64,000 nt of DNA from Iodobacter fluviatilis (GCF_004194535.1 NZ_CP025781.1:4154001-4218000); one strand, 5' to 3'; positions 39,329 through 48,602 are shown, numbered from the stretch's first letter. Numbers and translations are program-made. The notes: a model not told the origin generated them from the letters alone.

Positions 39329-40981
39329 ATGACTTGGACTCAGACATATGATCCATTGGGCAATATCGGCTTATCGGCACTAATTGCCGCGATTCCTATT
39401 ATCTTTTTCTTTTTAGCGCTAACGGTTTTCAGGCTTAAAGGGCATATTGCCGGTTTAGGCACCATTATCTCGACTTTAGCCGTCGCTTTATTCTTTTATA
39501 AAATGCCGATAGGAATGGCTTTAATGGCCACTTTTAATGGCATGTGGTATGGGCTATGGCCTATTTCATGGATTATTATCACGGCCGTATTTTTATACAA
39601 ATTATCGGTAAAATCTGGACAATTTGAGATTATCCGAGATTCAGTCATATCGGTGACTGACGACCAGCGTTTGCAGGTTATTTTAATTGGCTTTTCATTT
39701 GGAGCCTTTCTAGAAGGCTCGGCAGGCTTTGGCGCACCAGTGGCTATTACCGCTGGGATTTTGGTTGCTTTAGGTTTGCAGCCATTATATGCCGCAGGCT
39801 TATGTTTAATTGCCAATACTGCACCTGTGGCGTTTGGCGCATTGGGCATTCCTATTCTGGTTGCAGGAAAAACAACGGGAATTGACCCGATGCTGATTGG
39901 CATGATGGCCGGACGTCAATTGCCACTGCTCTCTATGTTTGTGCCATTTTTCCTCGTCTGGTTAATGGATGGCTACCGCGGCGTACGTCAAACCTGGCCT
40001 GCGGTATTGGTTGCCGGCCTGTCCTTTGCCCTTGCACAGTACTACACCTCAAACTATATCGGCCCAGAACTACCTGACATCACTTCAGCCTTGGTCAGCA
40101 TGCTGGCGCTTTCGGTATTCCTCAAATTTTGGCAACCCAAAGAGGCGTTTACTTTTGGCATTGATCGCTGCCAGCCCAGAAAAAAATCACCCCCAACCCA
40201 TTACAGCCTCAGCCAAATCCTGAAAGCATGGTCGCCCTTTATTGTCTTAACCATCATTGTCATTATCTGGAGCCTGCCGCAATTTAAAGCGCTGTTTGCC
40301 AAAGGCGGCGCTCTATACAGCTTGGTATTCAGTTTTCATGTGCCGGGGCTGGATAACCTAGTAATTAAAACCACCCCGATTGTCACTAGTGATACGCCCT
40401 ATGCTGCCGAGTATAAATTTGATCTGATTTCAGCCACAGGATCAGGCATTTTACTCGCAGCATTAATCACGATGGCCTTACTGCGTATCCGTATTAGCGA
40501 TGGTATCAGCGTCTTTGCAGAAACCTTGCAAGAGCTGCTCCGTCCGATATTTTCTATTGCCTGCGTGCTGGGCTTTGCTTATCTAGCCAATTATTCTGGT
40601 CTATCCTCCACCCTTGCGTTGGCATTGGCTTCCACTGGAAAGTTCTTCCCATTTTTTTCACCAGTACTGGGCTGGTTAGGCGTATTTTTAACCGGATCGG
40701 ACACCTCTAGCAACGCATTGTTTTCCAGTCTGCAATCCATTACCGCCCAACAAATTGGGGTGAGCGAAGTCTTGCTAGTCGCTGCCAATACCACCGGTGG
40801 CGTAACTGGAAAAATGATCTCCCCTCAATCCATCGCCGTAGCGTGCGCCGCAGTCGGGTTGGTTGGTCGCGAGTCAGATTTATTTCGCTTTACCATTAAA
40901 TGGAGTTTTATGTTTTTGCTACTACTCTGCATCATGACCTATATCCAAGCCTATTACCTGACCGGCATGATTCCAGGATGA
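39329..40981 (+). CDS. lldP: L-lactate permease
   Basis: Inner-membrane lactate/proton symporter of the LctP family, 550 residues with 12 or more hydrophobic segments. Family marks include [50 protein letters not shown] and [16 protein letters not shown]. It closes the lactate operon 78 bases after lldG; a GGAG site (AAGGAG) precedes the ATG. Terminated by the hairpin at 40994. Confidence 0.95.
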   Translation: MTWTQTYDPLGNIGLSALIAAIPIIFFFLALTVFRLKGHIAGLGTIISTLAVALFFYKMPIGMALMATFNGMWYGLWPISWIIITAVFLYKLSVKSGQFEIIRDSVISVTDDQRLQVILIGFSFGAFLEGSAGFGAPVAITAGILVALGLQPLYAAGLCLIANTAPVAFGALGIPILVAGKTTGIDPMLIGMMAGRQLPLLSMFVPFFLVWLMDGYRGVRQTWPAVLVAGLSFALAQYYTSNYIGPELPDITSALVSMLALSVFLKFWQPKEAFTFGIDRCQPRKKSPPTHYSLSQILKAWSPFIVLTIIVIIWSLPQFKALFAKGGALYSLVFSFHVPGLDNLVIKTTPIVTSDTPYAAEYKFDLISATGSGILLAALITMALLRIRISDGISVFAETLQELLRPIFSIACVLGFAYLANYSGLSSTLALALASTGKFFPFFSPVLGWLGVFLTGSDTSSNALFSSLQSITAQQIGVSEVLLVAANTTGGVTGKMISPQSIAVACAAVGLVGRESDLFRFTIKWSFMFLLLLCIMTYIQAYYLTGMIPG

Positions 40982-40993
40982 GTCTTTAATTAA

Positions 40994-41025
40994 AAAAGAG
41001 AAAACCAGAGATGGTTTTCTCTTTT
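40994..41025 (+). terminator. lldP terminator
   Basis: AAAAGAGAAAACCA (40994-41007) and TGGTTTTCTCTTTT (41012-41025) form a 14-bp stem with a GAGA tetraloop and a T-rich end. Confidence 0.85.
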
Positions 41026-41065
41026 AAGGCGCTATGCTCCGGATAAACTTAATTAAATAAAGAAA

Positions 41066-41142
41066 CGCTGATTGTTTTGTTAATCCCGTACAAAAACCCA
41101 GTATTTGGACTACCCCCAATACTGGGAACAAGCCTAATCAGC
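41066..41142. repeat. nested palindromic element
   Basis: CGCTGATT (41066-41073) pairs with AATCAGCG (41135-41142); inside it CCCAGTATT-TGG pairs with CCAATACTGGG (about 41098-41126). It looks like a REP-type or decayed insertion-sequence end. The interval 41026-41879 holds this, the repeat at 41315 and no gene that I can support. Confidence 0.5.
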
Positions 41143-41314
41143 GCATTACCAAAAATCCCCAACAAGACAACAGCGCGCTTTAGCCAATGCCTTACCATCT
41201 CTTTCCAGTTATGCACCACACCTCCACCTATTCATTTACTTAGGGACCAAAATTATCTGTTCAGGGATTAAGTCATATCACCTTTATCGTTAAAGACATT
41301 GAGCGCATGAATAA

Positions 41315-41404
41315 TAACTGGGGTCAGAGTAAAGTTAAATCTGCTTTCTCCGGCGCTGAGGGTATGAACCATAGTAGGATTTAAGTTTGCTCTAACCCCA
41401 GTTA
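41315..41404. repeat. GGGGTCAGA inverted-repeat element (REP-like)
   Basis: A 90-bp element with ~27-bp imperfect inverted ends: TAACTGGGGTCAGAGTAAAG at the left and CTCTAACCCCAGTTA at the right. Ends of this sort are typical of REP sequences linked to RAYT (Y1) transposases. A partial right-hand relative (AACTGGGGCCAGA) begins at 44091, so the P450/isocyanide pair lies between two such ends. Confidence 0.7.
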
Positions 41405-41879
41405 CTCATTGGCATAAAAAACACAACGCATTTCTAAAAAACAGAATTCTCGACTAAACAATTAAACGTCCACTTAACCCTTTAATTTCTTCAGCCTTGC
41501 ACCCCATGCGTGAGGGGCTTAAATCTATCCACTAAGCCCCACTGAAGGTCATCACCACAAGTCGCAACAGATGATCCCCCTGCCCCGCAAAAATACCGCA
41601 GAAGAAATAACTCAAGAAGACCTGCCCCATCACTCCATATTGCATTTGCTTGCAAAATATCCAATTCAAATGAAATTCACGCGAAATCTTGTATAAAACG
41701 TAAGGATTTACCACATTGTCTTCCGATTAATCTTATGTAAAATGTAAGTTTCAACCCATTTACTTTCCATCCTTTCATAAGTAAGACAGTCTGTCAGCGC
41801 TTAAATTGAATATAGCCATCACTTTACTATCAAGAGAACATTGTCGCTGGCTTGAAATCCAAATCGGGTAGCTGCCGCT

Positions 41880-43145
41880 TTGTTCGACCATACCATGTTG
41901 AAATTAAAAATGATCACGACTAAACCACTCTCGTTCTACGACCCTGCCTTCTATCAAAATCCTTATGCCAGCTTTCAACGGCTCATGGAGAAGGGCGAAA
42001 TCCACTACGTCAAGTTCCCCAGCGGAGTATGCGGCTGGCTAGTCACCGGTTACGATGCGGCGATGAAAACGCTCACGCACCCAAACATAGGTAAAAACCA
42101 CAAACTGGGCAATGCTCATTGGCGCTCACTCGCGTCAATCATGCCAGAGCCGCAGCACACCACCCTACAGTCGCACCTGTTACATCAGGATCCGCCCAGA
42201 CACACAGCTCTGCGCGCTTTAATCATGGAGGCGTTCTCCGCTTCGCGGATTGATCGATTTCGTGAGCGAATCGCGCTGATAGCACAGCGCTTGCTTGAGC
42301 CGCTCCAAAGAGCTGGGGAATGTGACTTGATCGCCGATTTTGCATCGCAACTGCCCTTGCTGGTATTGAGCGAAGTAATCGGGCTTTCTGACAAGCACCG
42401 CATACAATTCAAACCTGTCTGGTGTAAGGTAGTGCAGCCTGTTGGCCCTAACGACGTCGGGCGAGCAGCGTACATTGGATTATTAACTGAGTTGCAATCC
42501 TATATTGACACCGTCATTGTTGAGTCACGTGGCGGTGATTCCGATCGACTGATCGTTCAACTTATCGCCGCCTATGACGGGAAAAAGATAAGCCGTGACG
42601 AGCTCACTTCGGTGTTATTTCAATTACTGGTTGCTGGTCAGGAGCCGATGACCAATCAAATCGGCAATGCCATGCTGGCATTGCTGCAGCATCCCGAGCA
42701 ACTCAAACAAATACGGGAGGATTCAACACGTATTGACCGAGCAATGACCGAGTTGCTTCGGTACGATGGCGCGTTTGCATTAAGCACATGGCGATTTTTT
42801 ACCGAAACAACTCAATGGTTGGGCGCAACTGTTTTTGCGGGCGACTCGGTGATCGTCGGGCTCAACGCGGCCAATCACGATTCGGCGCAGTTCGGTTGTC
42901 CTCACAAGCTTGATTTTGCGCGTGAACCAAACAAGCCACTTTCATTTGGCTATGACCATCACTACTGCCCTGCCTCTGCATTAGCACGGTTGGAGCTCGA
43001 AGTCAGCATTCAAGCAATTTTAGAATACCTGCCCAACATCCAACTGGCCTGCACCGACAGAGAATTGCGCTGGATTAATGCGGTGTTGGCACGTGGACTG
43101 TTGGCACTGCCGGTGAGATATACTCTTGGAGCATCAAGATCATGA
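41880..43145 (+). CDS. cytochrome P450
   Basis: A soluble bacterial class-I-type P450 of 421 residues. The heme-binding loop is LSFGYDHHYCPASALARLEL with ligand Cys363; ExxR is Glu291-Arg294 (ELLR); the C-helix has DPPRHTALR. The I-helix oxygen-activating motif reads LLVAGQEPMTNQ (252-259), with Pro-Met where AG-x-E-T-T is usual, leaving one Thr. No reductase or ferredoxin gene is next to it. The stop overlaps the start of the isocyanide synthase (ATGA), so it almost surely acts on that product. An internal ATG (MLKLK at 41895, or MITTK) could be the true start; the substrate is unknown. Confidence 0.93.
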   Translation: MFDHTMLKLKMITTKPLSFYDPAFYQNPYASFQRLMEKGEIHYVKFPSGVCGWLVTGYDAAMKTLTHPNIGKNHKLGNAHWRSLASIMPEPQHTTLQSHLLHQDPPRHTALRALIMEAFSASRIDRFRERIALIAQRLLEPLQRAGECDLIADFASQLPLLVLSEVIGLSDKHRIQFKPVWCKVVQPVGPNDVGRAAYIGLLTELQSYIDTVIVESRGGDSDRLIVQLIAAYDGKKISRDELTSVLFQLLVAGQEPMTNQIGNAMLALLQHPEQLKQIREDSTRIDRAMTELLRYDGAFALSTWRFFTETTQWLGATVFAGDSVIVGLNAANHDSAQFGCPHKLDFAREPNKPLSFGYDHHYCPASALARLELEVSIQAILEYLPNIQLACTDRELRWINAVLARGLLALPVRYTLGASRS

Positions 43146-44080
43146 TACCTCCACTCAAACACGACTCCGTTGCCAACACAACCAAAGCCATTCTGAATAT
43201 CTTGCTACGGCACCGACGCGAACTTTATCCCAATGCGCGGCATCAATATTTACCGCAACAGGAACAGATACGCAGGTTGGTACAAACCGGCGAGACAATA
43301 CAACTGACATTGCCGGCATTTCCCTGCAAATCACCCAATTCCGACAAGGTGCTGGGTGATTTGCCAGATATGGCCGAACGCATGTCATTGCGGTTCTTAA
43401 AACAACTGTGCGATGAAATTGAAAAGGTTTATGTGGCTGGCGCTCGTGTGTTGATCTGTTCAGATGGTCATGTTTTTGGTGATCTGATCCAAGTGAATGA
43501 TTCCACGATTAATGGCTACACCGCTGGATTGATCGATATGATCAATACAGAGCAGATTTCATGCATCGACATATTCCAGTTAGGTCATGTATACCATCAA
43601 GTTGATTTTGATACGCAGCGCGCATTGCTTGTCGAAGAATGGGCGCGACCGCTTCCTGTTCTGCGCGAGGAAGTAACATCTAACGAGTACCAAAACAAAC
43701 TGTACCGCGGCATAACGCGATTCCTACTGGAGGATGCGTGTTTATCAGTCGGCATGAGCAAATCTGCCTTACAACGCCTTAGCAAGACACGAGCACTGGC
43801 CGTCATGCAGCGCTCGGAAGCGTGGGGCAATTTAATTGCGCATCATCACCCATGCACCGTGCGACTTTCAATTCATCCGCAACCGCCGGGTTCGGCCAAA
43901 TTAGGCATCATGCTGCTCAACGCCACCGATACTTGGGTAACCCCATGGCACGCAGTGCTTGTAGATAGTGGCAATAGTACTTTGTTGATGAAGCATCGCG
44001 AAGCGAAACAGATTGGCAATCTGGTCCGAGAGAATGGACGGCCCAGTCACTACGTCATTCCAAATGAGTATCGATGTTGA
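43142..44080 (+). CDS. PvcA/Dit1-family isocyanide synthase
   Basis: A 312-residue protein of the pyoverdine/dityrosine biosynthesis family. Members such as PvcA and IsnA turn the amino group of tyrosine or tryptophan into an isonitrile using ribulose-5-phosphate. Hallmarks here are FPCKSPNSDKVLGDLPDMAE (60-79), LICSDGHVFGDL (104-115), VRLSIHPQ (240-247) and TPWHAVLVD (267-275). The usual partner is an Fe(II)/2-oxoglutarate oxygenase (PvcB); here it is a P450, as in the yeast DIT1/DIT2 pair. Family assignment is strong; the amino acid used and product are unknown. Confidence 0.9.
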   Translation: MIPPLKHDSVANTTKAILNILLRHRRELYPNARHQYLPQQEQIRRLVQTGETIQLTLPAFPCKSPNSDKVLGDLPDMAERMSLRFLKQLCDEIEKVYVAGARVLICSDGHVFGDLIQVNDSTINGYTAGLIDMINTEQISCIDIFQLGHVYHQVDFDTQRALLVEEWARPLPVLREEVTSNEYQNKLYRGITRFLLEDACLSVGMSKSALQRLSKTRALAVMQRSEAWGNLIAHHHPCTVRLSIHPQPPGSAKLGIMLLNATDTWVTPWHAVLVDSGNSTLLMKHREAKQIGNLVRENGRPSHYVIPNEYRC

Positions 44081-44090
44081 TGCTTTAAAA

Positions 44091-44175
44091 ATAACTGGGG
44101 CCAGAAAAAACCTACAGAGTCAGTCTTAAAAAAACCTACAAGGTCAGGTCTTACATTTGACATGAAGCAATCAAT
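44091..44175. repeat. partial repeat ends after the isocyanide synthase gene
   Basis: AACTGGGGCCAGA (44091-44103) resembles the left end of the element at 41315. It is followed by AACCTACAAGGTCAGGTCTT and TACATTTGACATG (about 44133-44164), the left end of the ~100-bp family seen at 45156 and 48875. Decayed composite of two repeat types. Confidence 0.65.
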
Positions 44176-44307
44176 TAACCAATCAATTAATAACTGGCAC
44201 CTTCGGAGTAACAAAATTGACCACAGTCCATATGGCAATTCGCATGAGGCATAGTGCACCAAATGCCGCATAACCCGTCAGTGGAGAGGGGCTGCGCAAA
44301 AGCGCGC

Positions 44308-45144
44308 ATGCCTGAACAACCGAAATACATCCTAGGCTCTAGTGATTCGGAACGTGAGCGGTTAATCAGACAGAGTGCAGCGCACGAACCCGAGGCGGTC
44401 TGGCTGCTGGACCAAATCGGAGTGCAACCGGGCTGGCGCGCGGTCGACGTTGGATGCGGACCGCTTGGAATCCTCAACCTCCTCTCTGATCGGGTGGGTC
44501 CGAGTGGAGCGGTCGTAGGTTTGGACAACGAGCCGCGCATGCTGGAGATGGGGCGACATTCTGTTGCCGAACTCGGTCTGCAGAATGTGCAGCTAATGCT
44601 AGGGGAAGCGGCCTCAAGCGGTCTTCCGAGGTCATACTTCGATTTTGCCCACGCTCGCCTTGTGCTTATCAACGTGCCGAACCCCGAAGAGGTGCTCCGC
44701 GAGACGGCGGCACTCGTTCGTCCGGGGGGCGTGGTCGCTATTCAGGATGTCGATTGGATCTCCTGGACGTGCGAGCCACCTCATCCGAAATGGGATCGGC
44801 TGATTTCGATACTGACAGCGGTTCGACGCGCACGTGGGCTCGACGTTTTCATCGGCCGCCGCGTACCGGGTATGCTCCACAAATTGGGACTCGTCGATGT
44901 GCAGATGAAGGCGTTCGCACCAATATGGAGGTCCGGCGACCTGCATCAGAACCTCCCCATCGTCTTTGCTGGCATCCACAAGGAGCAGATTATCGAGGAC
45001 AGGCTGTGCACGGAAGACGAGCTCACCGACTTGATGCACGTCTTAAGCGATCACCTGAGCCATCGCGATACTTTCGTTGTCTACAGCCTCTTGTTCCAAA
45101 CCTGGGGCTTCAAGCCTGTGCACAATGAGCAATCCGCGTTATAG
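44308..45144 (+). CDS. SAM-dependent methyltransferase, G+C-rich
   Basis: A 278-residue class I methyltransferase: motif I VDVGCGPLGILNLL, acidic GLDNEPRML, FDFAHARLVLINVPN (motif IV) and LVRPGGVVAIQDVDW (motif VI). Resembles UbiE/small-molecule methylases. Its G+C content is clearly above the flanks (about two thirds in sampled lines), and it lies between repeats, which points to transfer. The start MPEQPKY is inferred; an earlier ATG at 44254 adds MPHNPSVERGCAKAR, a phrase typical of translated cassette-junction DNA. Whether it methylates the product of the adjacent P450/isocyanide genes is unknown; 228 bases and repeats separate them. Confidence 0.82.
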   Translation: MPEQPKYILGSSDSERERLIRQSAAHEPEAVWLLDQIGVQPGWRAVDVGCGPLGILNLLSDRVGPSGAVVGLDNEPRMLEMGRHSVAELGLQNVQLMLGEAASSGLPRSYFDFAHARLVLINVPNPEEVLRETAALVRPGGVVAIQDVDWISWTCEPPHPKWDRLISILTAVRRARGLDVFIGRRVPGMLHKLGLVDVQMKAFAPIWRSGDLHQNLPIVFAGIHKEQIIEDRLCTEDELTDLMHVLSDHLSHRDTFVVYSLLFQTWGFKPVHNEQSAL

Positions 45145-45155
45145 CGCTTAACATA

Positions 45156-45262
45156 GAACCTAAAGTGTCATGGCTTACATTTGACGAGAAGCTATCAATT
45201 CAATCTGATTTACAAACTACTGTACATTTTATCTGACGTAAAATGTAAGGCCTGACCCCGTT
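45156..45262. repeat. ~105-bp inverted-repeat element, family 2
   Basis: Starts AACCTAAAGTGTCATGGCTT, TACATTTGAC and ends GTAAAATGTAAGGCCTGACC, CC. Ends are imperfect inverted repeats. Closely related to the copy at 48875-48978 and to partial copies at 44133 and 49476. Confidence 0.75.
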
Positions 45263-45294
45263 GCTCCCTCTGAATTCAGCATAGGCACGAAGGC

Positions 45295-46281
45295 TTACTT
45301 GGGGCTACTCAGGCGATGCCCCAATGAAGTCGCATAGGCTGCCGCGCGTACTGGTAGTGTTGGATCGGCGCTTGGCAGCATGCCCGCAGGTAAGACAGTA
45401 GGAATGAAGGTAGTCGTATCACAAGCTTGGGCTGTTTGCGCTTTGATGCGAATGTTCCCCACCAATACTTCTTTGCGTGTTGTAGGCCAGACTTCTGTTG
45501 GATCAATTAAGTTGTCTTCCTTTTGGGCAAGCATTGCATACAACTGGAACTCGACGGGTCCATTTTCCAGTCGGCTGGTCAATTCATCTGCCAAGAACGC
45601 CTTGCTGCGTGCTGCGGCTTCTTCATCACTCAAGCCCTGTTGATTAGCCACAGGCTCTGCGCGCCAGCGAATTGCTGTTTTCTTGTGTGCGCTGTTTTCC
45701 AGGTAGAAAGTACTTACTGCCCAATAGGGTATGGTTGCGTAACTGGCCGGAACTGGCTGGCTGGCAACATACTTGGCTTGCAACAATGTATGCGGATTTG
45801 CTGCATTAAATGCATCCAACTTTTCTTTGATGGGCTTGCCTGTAGCTGGATCTGGTTTGCGAACCGCCAAGAATTCTACAAACTCGCTGGGCGTGCGGGC
45901 AAAAAACATCGGTGATGAAATCATCAGGAGATCATGCCGCTCACCACCCGCAATGTCGAACCTAAGCGTTAGGCCGCGCAAATTACGGGCATTATCTGGC
46001 GCATTTGGGTTGCCACCACCAATTGAAAAACGGCCTATCATAGGGGTAATGGTATTAGCTTGCAGATGCTTGGCTGAAGACAATTTAGCACCAGCGCCAC
46101 TAGAAATAAACTCGCCACTGATACAGAATCCCTTGGCATGTGAGGCACGCATATGGGCATGGCGGCCAAACACACCATTCAATGCGTCAACCAAGGCTGC
46201 GGGGCTGGGTTCGTCGGCAAGTGCAGCGCCTATACACAGGCTAGTGAGCGTACCAAGGGCTATCGTTGATTTGAATTTCAT
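45295..46281 (-). CDS. catalase-type heme peroxidase, periplasmic (SrpA-like)
   Basis: A 328-residue precursor with a signal peptide (1-22, cut after GAALA) and the mini-catalase fold: NGVFGRHAHMRASHAKG with the distal His, GRFSIGGGNPNAPDN, LRGLTLRF, FFARTPSEFVEF and the proximal heme Tyr in RAAAYATSLGHR. Such proteins break down hydrogen or organic peroxides in the periplasm, weakly compared with full catalases. No partner gene (cytochrome b561 type) is adjacent; the nearest is an HPP membrane protein. Confidence 0.88.
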   Translation of the reverse strand: MKFKSTIALGTLTSLCIGAALADEPSPAALVDALNGVFGRHAHMRASHAKGFCISGEFISSGAGAKLSSAKHLQANTITPMIGRFSIGGGNPNAPDNARNLRGLTLRFDIAGGERHDLLMISSPMFFARTPSEFVEFLAVRKPDPATGKPIKEKLDAFNAANPHTLLQAKYVASQPVPASYATIPYWAVSTFYLENSAHKKTAIRWRAEPVANQQGLSDEEAAARSKAFLADELTSRLENGPVEFQLYAMLAQKEDNLIDPTEVWPTTRKEVLVGNIRIKAQTAQACDTTTFIPTVLPAGMLPSADPTLPVRAAAYATSLGHRLSSPK

Positions 46282-46687
46282 TATGACTTTCCTTATATGT
46301 TATTGATGAAGTGAATTGGTTCTGCCGCATTAACTGCATGGGGACAAGCTTAGTCTAAGTCGACCTGTCACCCTATTTCAAAATTTGTTGAATTTTTCCT
46401 GCCGAGGTGCAAAGCTGGTCGACAAACAGTAGTGGGTTAGGCTTCATCCTGAAGCCTCTGCACTTAGCAGATTGTGTGTATTGCTTAATGCCAGCGAGCT
46501 CACGTTACACCGAGTGAAATGCTGTGAGTATTGGCTGCGTGATTCGCTGAATTGCATTAATAATGCTATTCAAATACTTGATTTTCCGCACCACGATAGG
46601 CACTTCCTTATCCACAGAGCCTGATGGTCAGCCTGAGCTAGTTCGGCAGAGCCATTTATAGTTTCTAACATTGCGGCTATTTGTCAT
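46282..46687. other. gene-free interval
   Basis: No supportable gene. A hairpin AGGCTTCA-TCC-TGAAGCCT lies at 46439-46457 and a lone DnaA-box match TTATCCACA at 46608-46616. It should contain the promoter of the peroxidase gene on the minus strand, which I could not place. Confidence 0.5.
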
Positions 46688-47143
46688 TTATTTGGACCTA
46701 TGGTTGTAATGTTTGTATATGGCATGATCTAAGCCAAAAATTAATGCTGCAAAAAGGCAACTTAACAGAATGGCGATGAGTGACTCCCTCGCTAAGATAC
46801 CCCCGCCTGTGGCGAGTGCAGGTGGATGGCGTATTGATGAAGATTGAATAATGAGTAAGAAAATACATCCGATTATCCAGGTGCAGGTCTGTTCGTAAAA
46901 ATGAGTCAATTTCATTTGAGTGATGAAAAAGAGCAGCAAGGCCTCCCCGATGGCGGATAACAAATGAGCCAATAATTTACCGTTGAAGCTGCGGTAAAAG
47001 GATACTTGATGGCTTGTTGACATTAATACCGTAATGGCCAGGGGGAATCCCCCTGCTGGGCTATGCCAGTACGCAGCAGCCGGTAGAGCGGCTGCACAAA
47101 ATATCGCTACGCGTGTGATATCTTTATGCATCACCAAATACAT
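46688..47143 (-). CDS. HPP-family membrane protein
   Basis: A 151-residue integral membrane protein with four hydrophobic segments and the HPP signature in IRHPPALATGGGI, preceded by SPAGGFPLAITVLM. HPP proteins occur in Proteobacteria and plant plastids, where some carry nitrite; the bacterial role is not settled. Given the adjacent nitric-oxide-related remnants, a link to nitrogen-oxide handling is possible but inferred. The start may be the ATG at 47131. Confidence 0.65.
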   Translation of the reverse strand: MYLVMHKDITRVAIFCAAALPAAAYWHSPAGGFPLAITVLMSTSHQVSFYRSFNGKLLAHLLSAIGEALLLFFITQMKLTHFYEQTCTWIIGCIFLLIIQSSSIRHPPALATGGGILARESLIAILLSCLFAALIFGLDHAIYKHYNHRSK

Positions 47144-47284
47144 CAGTGAAAAAGGGTTCGTATCGGATCCACTTTGGGCTCACACCTGCGAAAATTAGCC
47201 ACTGATGTTGTCCTTTCATGAGTGTGAGTGGGCTGCATAAACAATAATTGGCGACAACAAAAAGCGTATTCAGTGGCCCTAAGT

Positions 47285-47640
47285 CCATCCATCCATCCGA
47301 CTCAAATTTGATGCGCTTGAACGACTAATTGTTTAACAACCACTATGATGTTTTCCCATGCTTGCCCCGTTTTCCAAGTGCTGTGATAGACGCAGCTTTT
47401 GCGAGCTATTAAATCTGCTGCAATTAGCTAGTAAGCCTCATTCCATGCGGCTAGAGCCTCTTTGTTTACTCCTTCACCCAGCACTTCACCAATTGAGGCG
47501 ATCGAGTGACAATCAACGGTCGTGTCCTGGCCTAATGTAATACCAAGGCTGGCGTACTTATGTGCAATTCGGCTAAGGTTAGGCTTGGCGATTTCAGATC
47601 GATTTAGATTTGCTGTATAGCCATATACGGTATCCGCCAT
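47285..47640 (-). pseudogene. flavohaemoglobin (Hmp) globin-domain fragment
   Basis: The readable 70-codon piece contains SRIAHKYASLGITLG and IASIGEVLGEG...EALAAWNEAY, matching the globin E-H helices of Hmp-type nitric oxide dioxygenases. An in-frame TAG follows, after which the frame still reads LIAADLIARKS, as in Hmp. The N-terminal globin helices and the whole FAD/NAD reductase part are gone. It is a dead remnant next to other nitric-oxide genes. Confidence 0.7.
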
Positions 47641-47723
47641 TGAAGACTATGAGTTTCGTGTTTTTACAATTAGGAATAAGTATTAATATTCATTAAAAGT
47701 ACATATTTTTGGTAAAAGCCCAA

Positions 47724-48101
47724 TCAACCTGCGTTATAGTTTCCCAGAGCATGGTGGGCGGCTAAGCGAACTACATAGCCTAATTTAAAAAAAGCAGCTG
47801 AAATCAGCACGGTTAAATGGGCGCAGGTTTGCTCGCTGATGCTGAAATATGCATCGTAAAAATAAGCAATTGCAATCGCCGCCAGCATGCAAAAAATAGC
47901 GAGCGATATTATCGCGCGGCCTAGATTGAGCGCAGTTTGCGGCTTGATATTTGAAATAAATTGCCAATTTTGCGTGCGCTCTACGCCTTGCCATGCGGTG
48001 ATTGCATTCATTTTGCTCACTTCATATTGATGATTGAAAGCGGATCGCACCGTATCAAATGGCAGAAATCCAATTCGTTGCAGGTCTTCGTTCGTCGTCA
48101 C
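47724..48101 (-). CDS. two-helix membrane protein after the hemerythrin gene
   Basis: About 125 residues; hydrophobic segments at roughly LGRAIISLAIFCMLAAIAIA and LTVLISAAFFKLGYVVRLAA. The GTG at 48101 is chosen because AGGAG lies seven bases before it and it begins 12 bases after the hemerythrin stop. I do not recognise a family; co-transcription with a hemerythrin and its location among nitric-oxide genes suggest a stress role, by inference only. Confidence 0.6.
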   Translation of the reverse strand: MTTNEDLQRIGFLPFDTVRSAFNHQYEVSKMNAITAWQGVERTQNWQFISNIKPQTALNLGRAIISLAIFCMLAAIAIAYFYDAYFSISEQTCAHLTVLISAAFFKLGYVVRLAAHHALGNYNAG

Positions 48102-48112
48102 GGTTCTTCTCC

Positions 48113-48487
48113 TCACGGTTGTGCTTCCCAATGCGCTTGTAAAACGGTAAATAATTCACGCTCTTCAAAGCGAACATGTGCTTTCAGTAGCAAACCAAAT
48201 TGTTTGAGTGCATTTGAGTTGGTCTCATCTCCACTCAGGCTAAGCAATTGCTGATGTTCTATTTTCAGCCGGTTTGTAAGTGCAAATTCGCCATAACTTA
48301 ATAACTGAGGAATTAAGGTTTCTTCCTCTTCCTTAAAATGCGCACTCAGTTCAATTCTTGCAGTTTTAACCTGCTGACTAAGACTTTCAGAGATGGTATG
48401 CACTGGGGCAGAAGCTAGGCTGTTCGCCAGCTTTAGCGAGGCATAATGCTCGCGAGAAAGCTTGATTAGTTTCTCATCACGTCGCAT
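48113..48487 (-). CDS. hemerythrin-domain protein
   Basis: A 124-residue four-helix bundle with the di-iron ligand pattern: His in SREHYASLK, HFKEEEETLIP, IEHQQLLSL and HVRFEERELF. Hemerythrin-like proteins bind O2 or NO, or repair damaged iron centres. An A+T-rich possible NsrR site lies in the spacer to the divergent nsrR remnant. The downstream membrane gene probably shares its transcript. Confidence 0.82.
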   Translation of the reverse strand: MRRDEKLIKLSREHYASLKLANSLASAPVHTISESLSQQVKTARIELSAHFKEEEETLIPQLLSYGEFALTNRLKIEHQQLLSLSGDETNSNALKQFGLLLKAHVRFEERELFTVLQAHWEAQP

Positions 48488-48547
48488 CTTGATCTCCTTA
48501 AGTCTCAGTTGTTAAATGTGACTATAAAATACATATTTAAAATAGTC

Positions 48548-48565
48548 AAAATATATTCATCTTTT
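48548..48565. promoter_or_regulatory. possible NsrR operator
   Basis: AAAATATATTCATCTTTT reads on the other strand as AAAAGATGAATATATTTT, similar to one arm of the NsrR consensus (AAGATGYATTT). It lies between the hemerythrin gene and the nsrR fragment. Weak evidence from sequence alone. Confidence 0.35.
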
Positions 48566-48602
48566 AGTTATGGTATTTATATCTTTGTCATGAGTTGAGG
48601 TA

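Noticed and set aside
41532-41714. 60-codon hydrophobic minus-strand frame
   Set aside because: No RBS or family match; the interval looks like repeat-rich debris.
43142-45144. A three-gene pathway including the methyltransferase
   Set aside because: Repeats and 228 bases separate it from the P450/isocyanide pair and its base composition differs, so membership in the same pathway is not supported.
46608-46616. DnaA-box match TTATCCACA as a sign of an origin
   Set aside because: Single box with no cluster, no AT-rich unwinding region and no dnaA/dnaN/parAB nearby.
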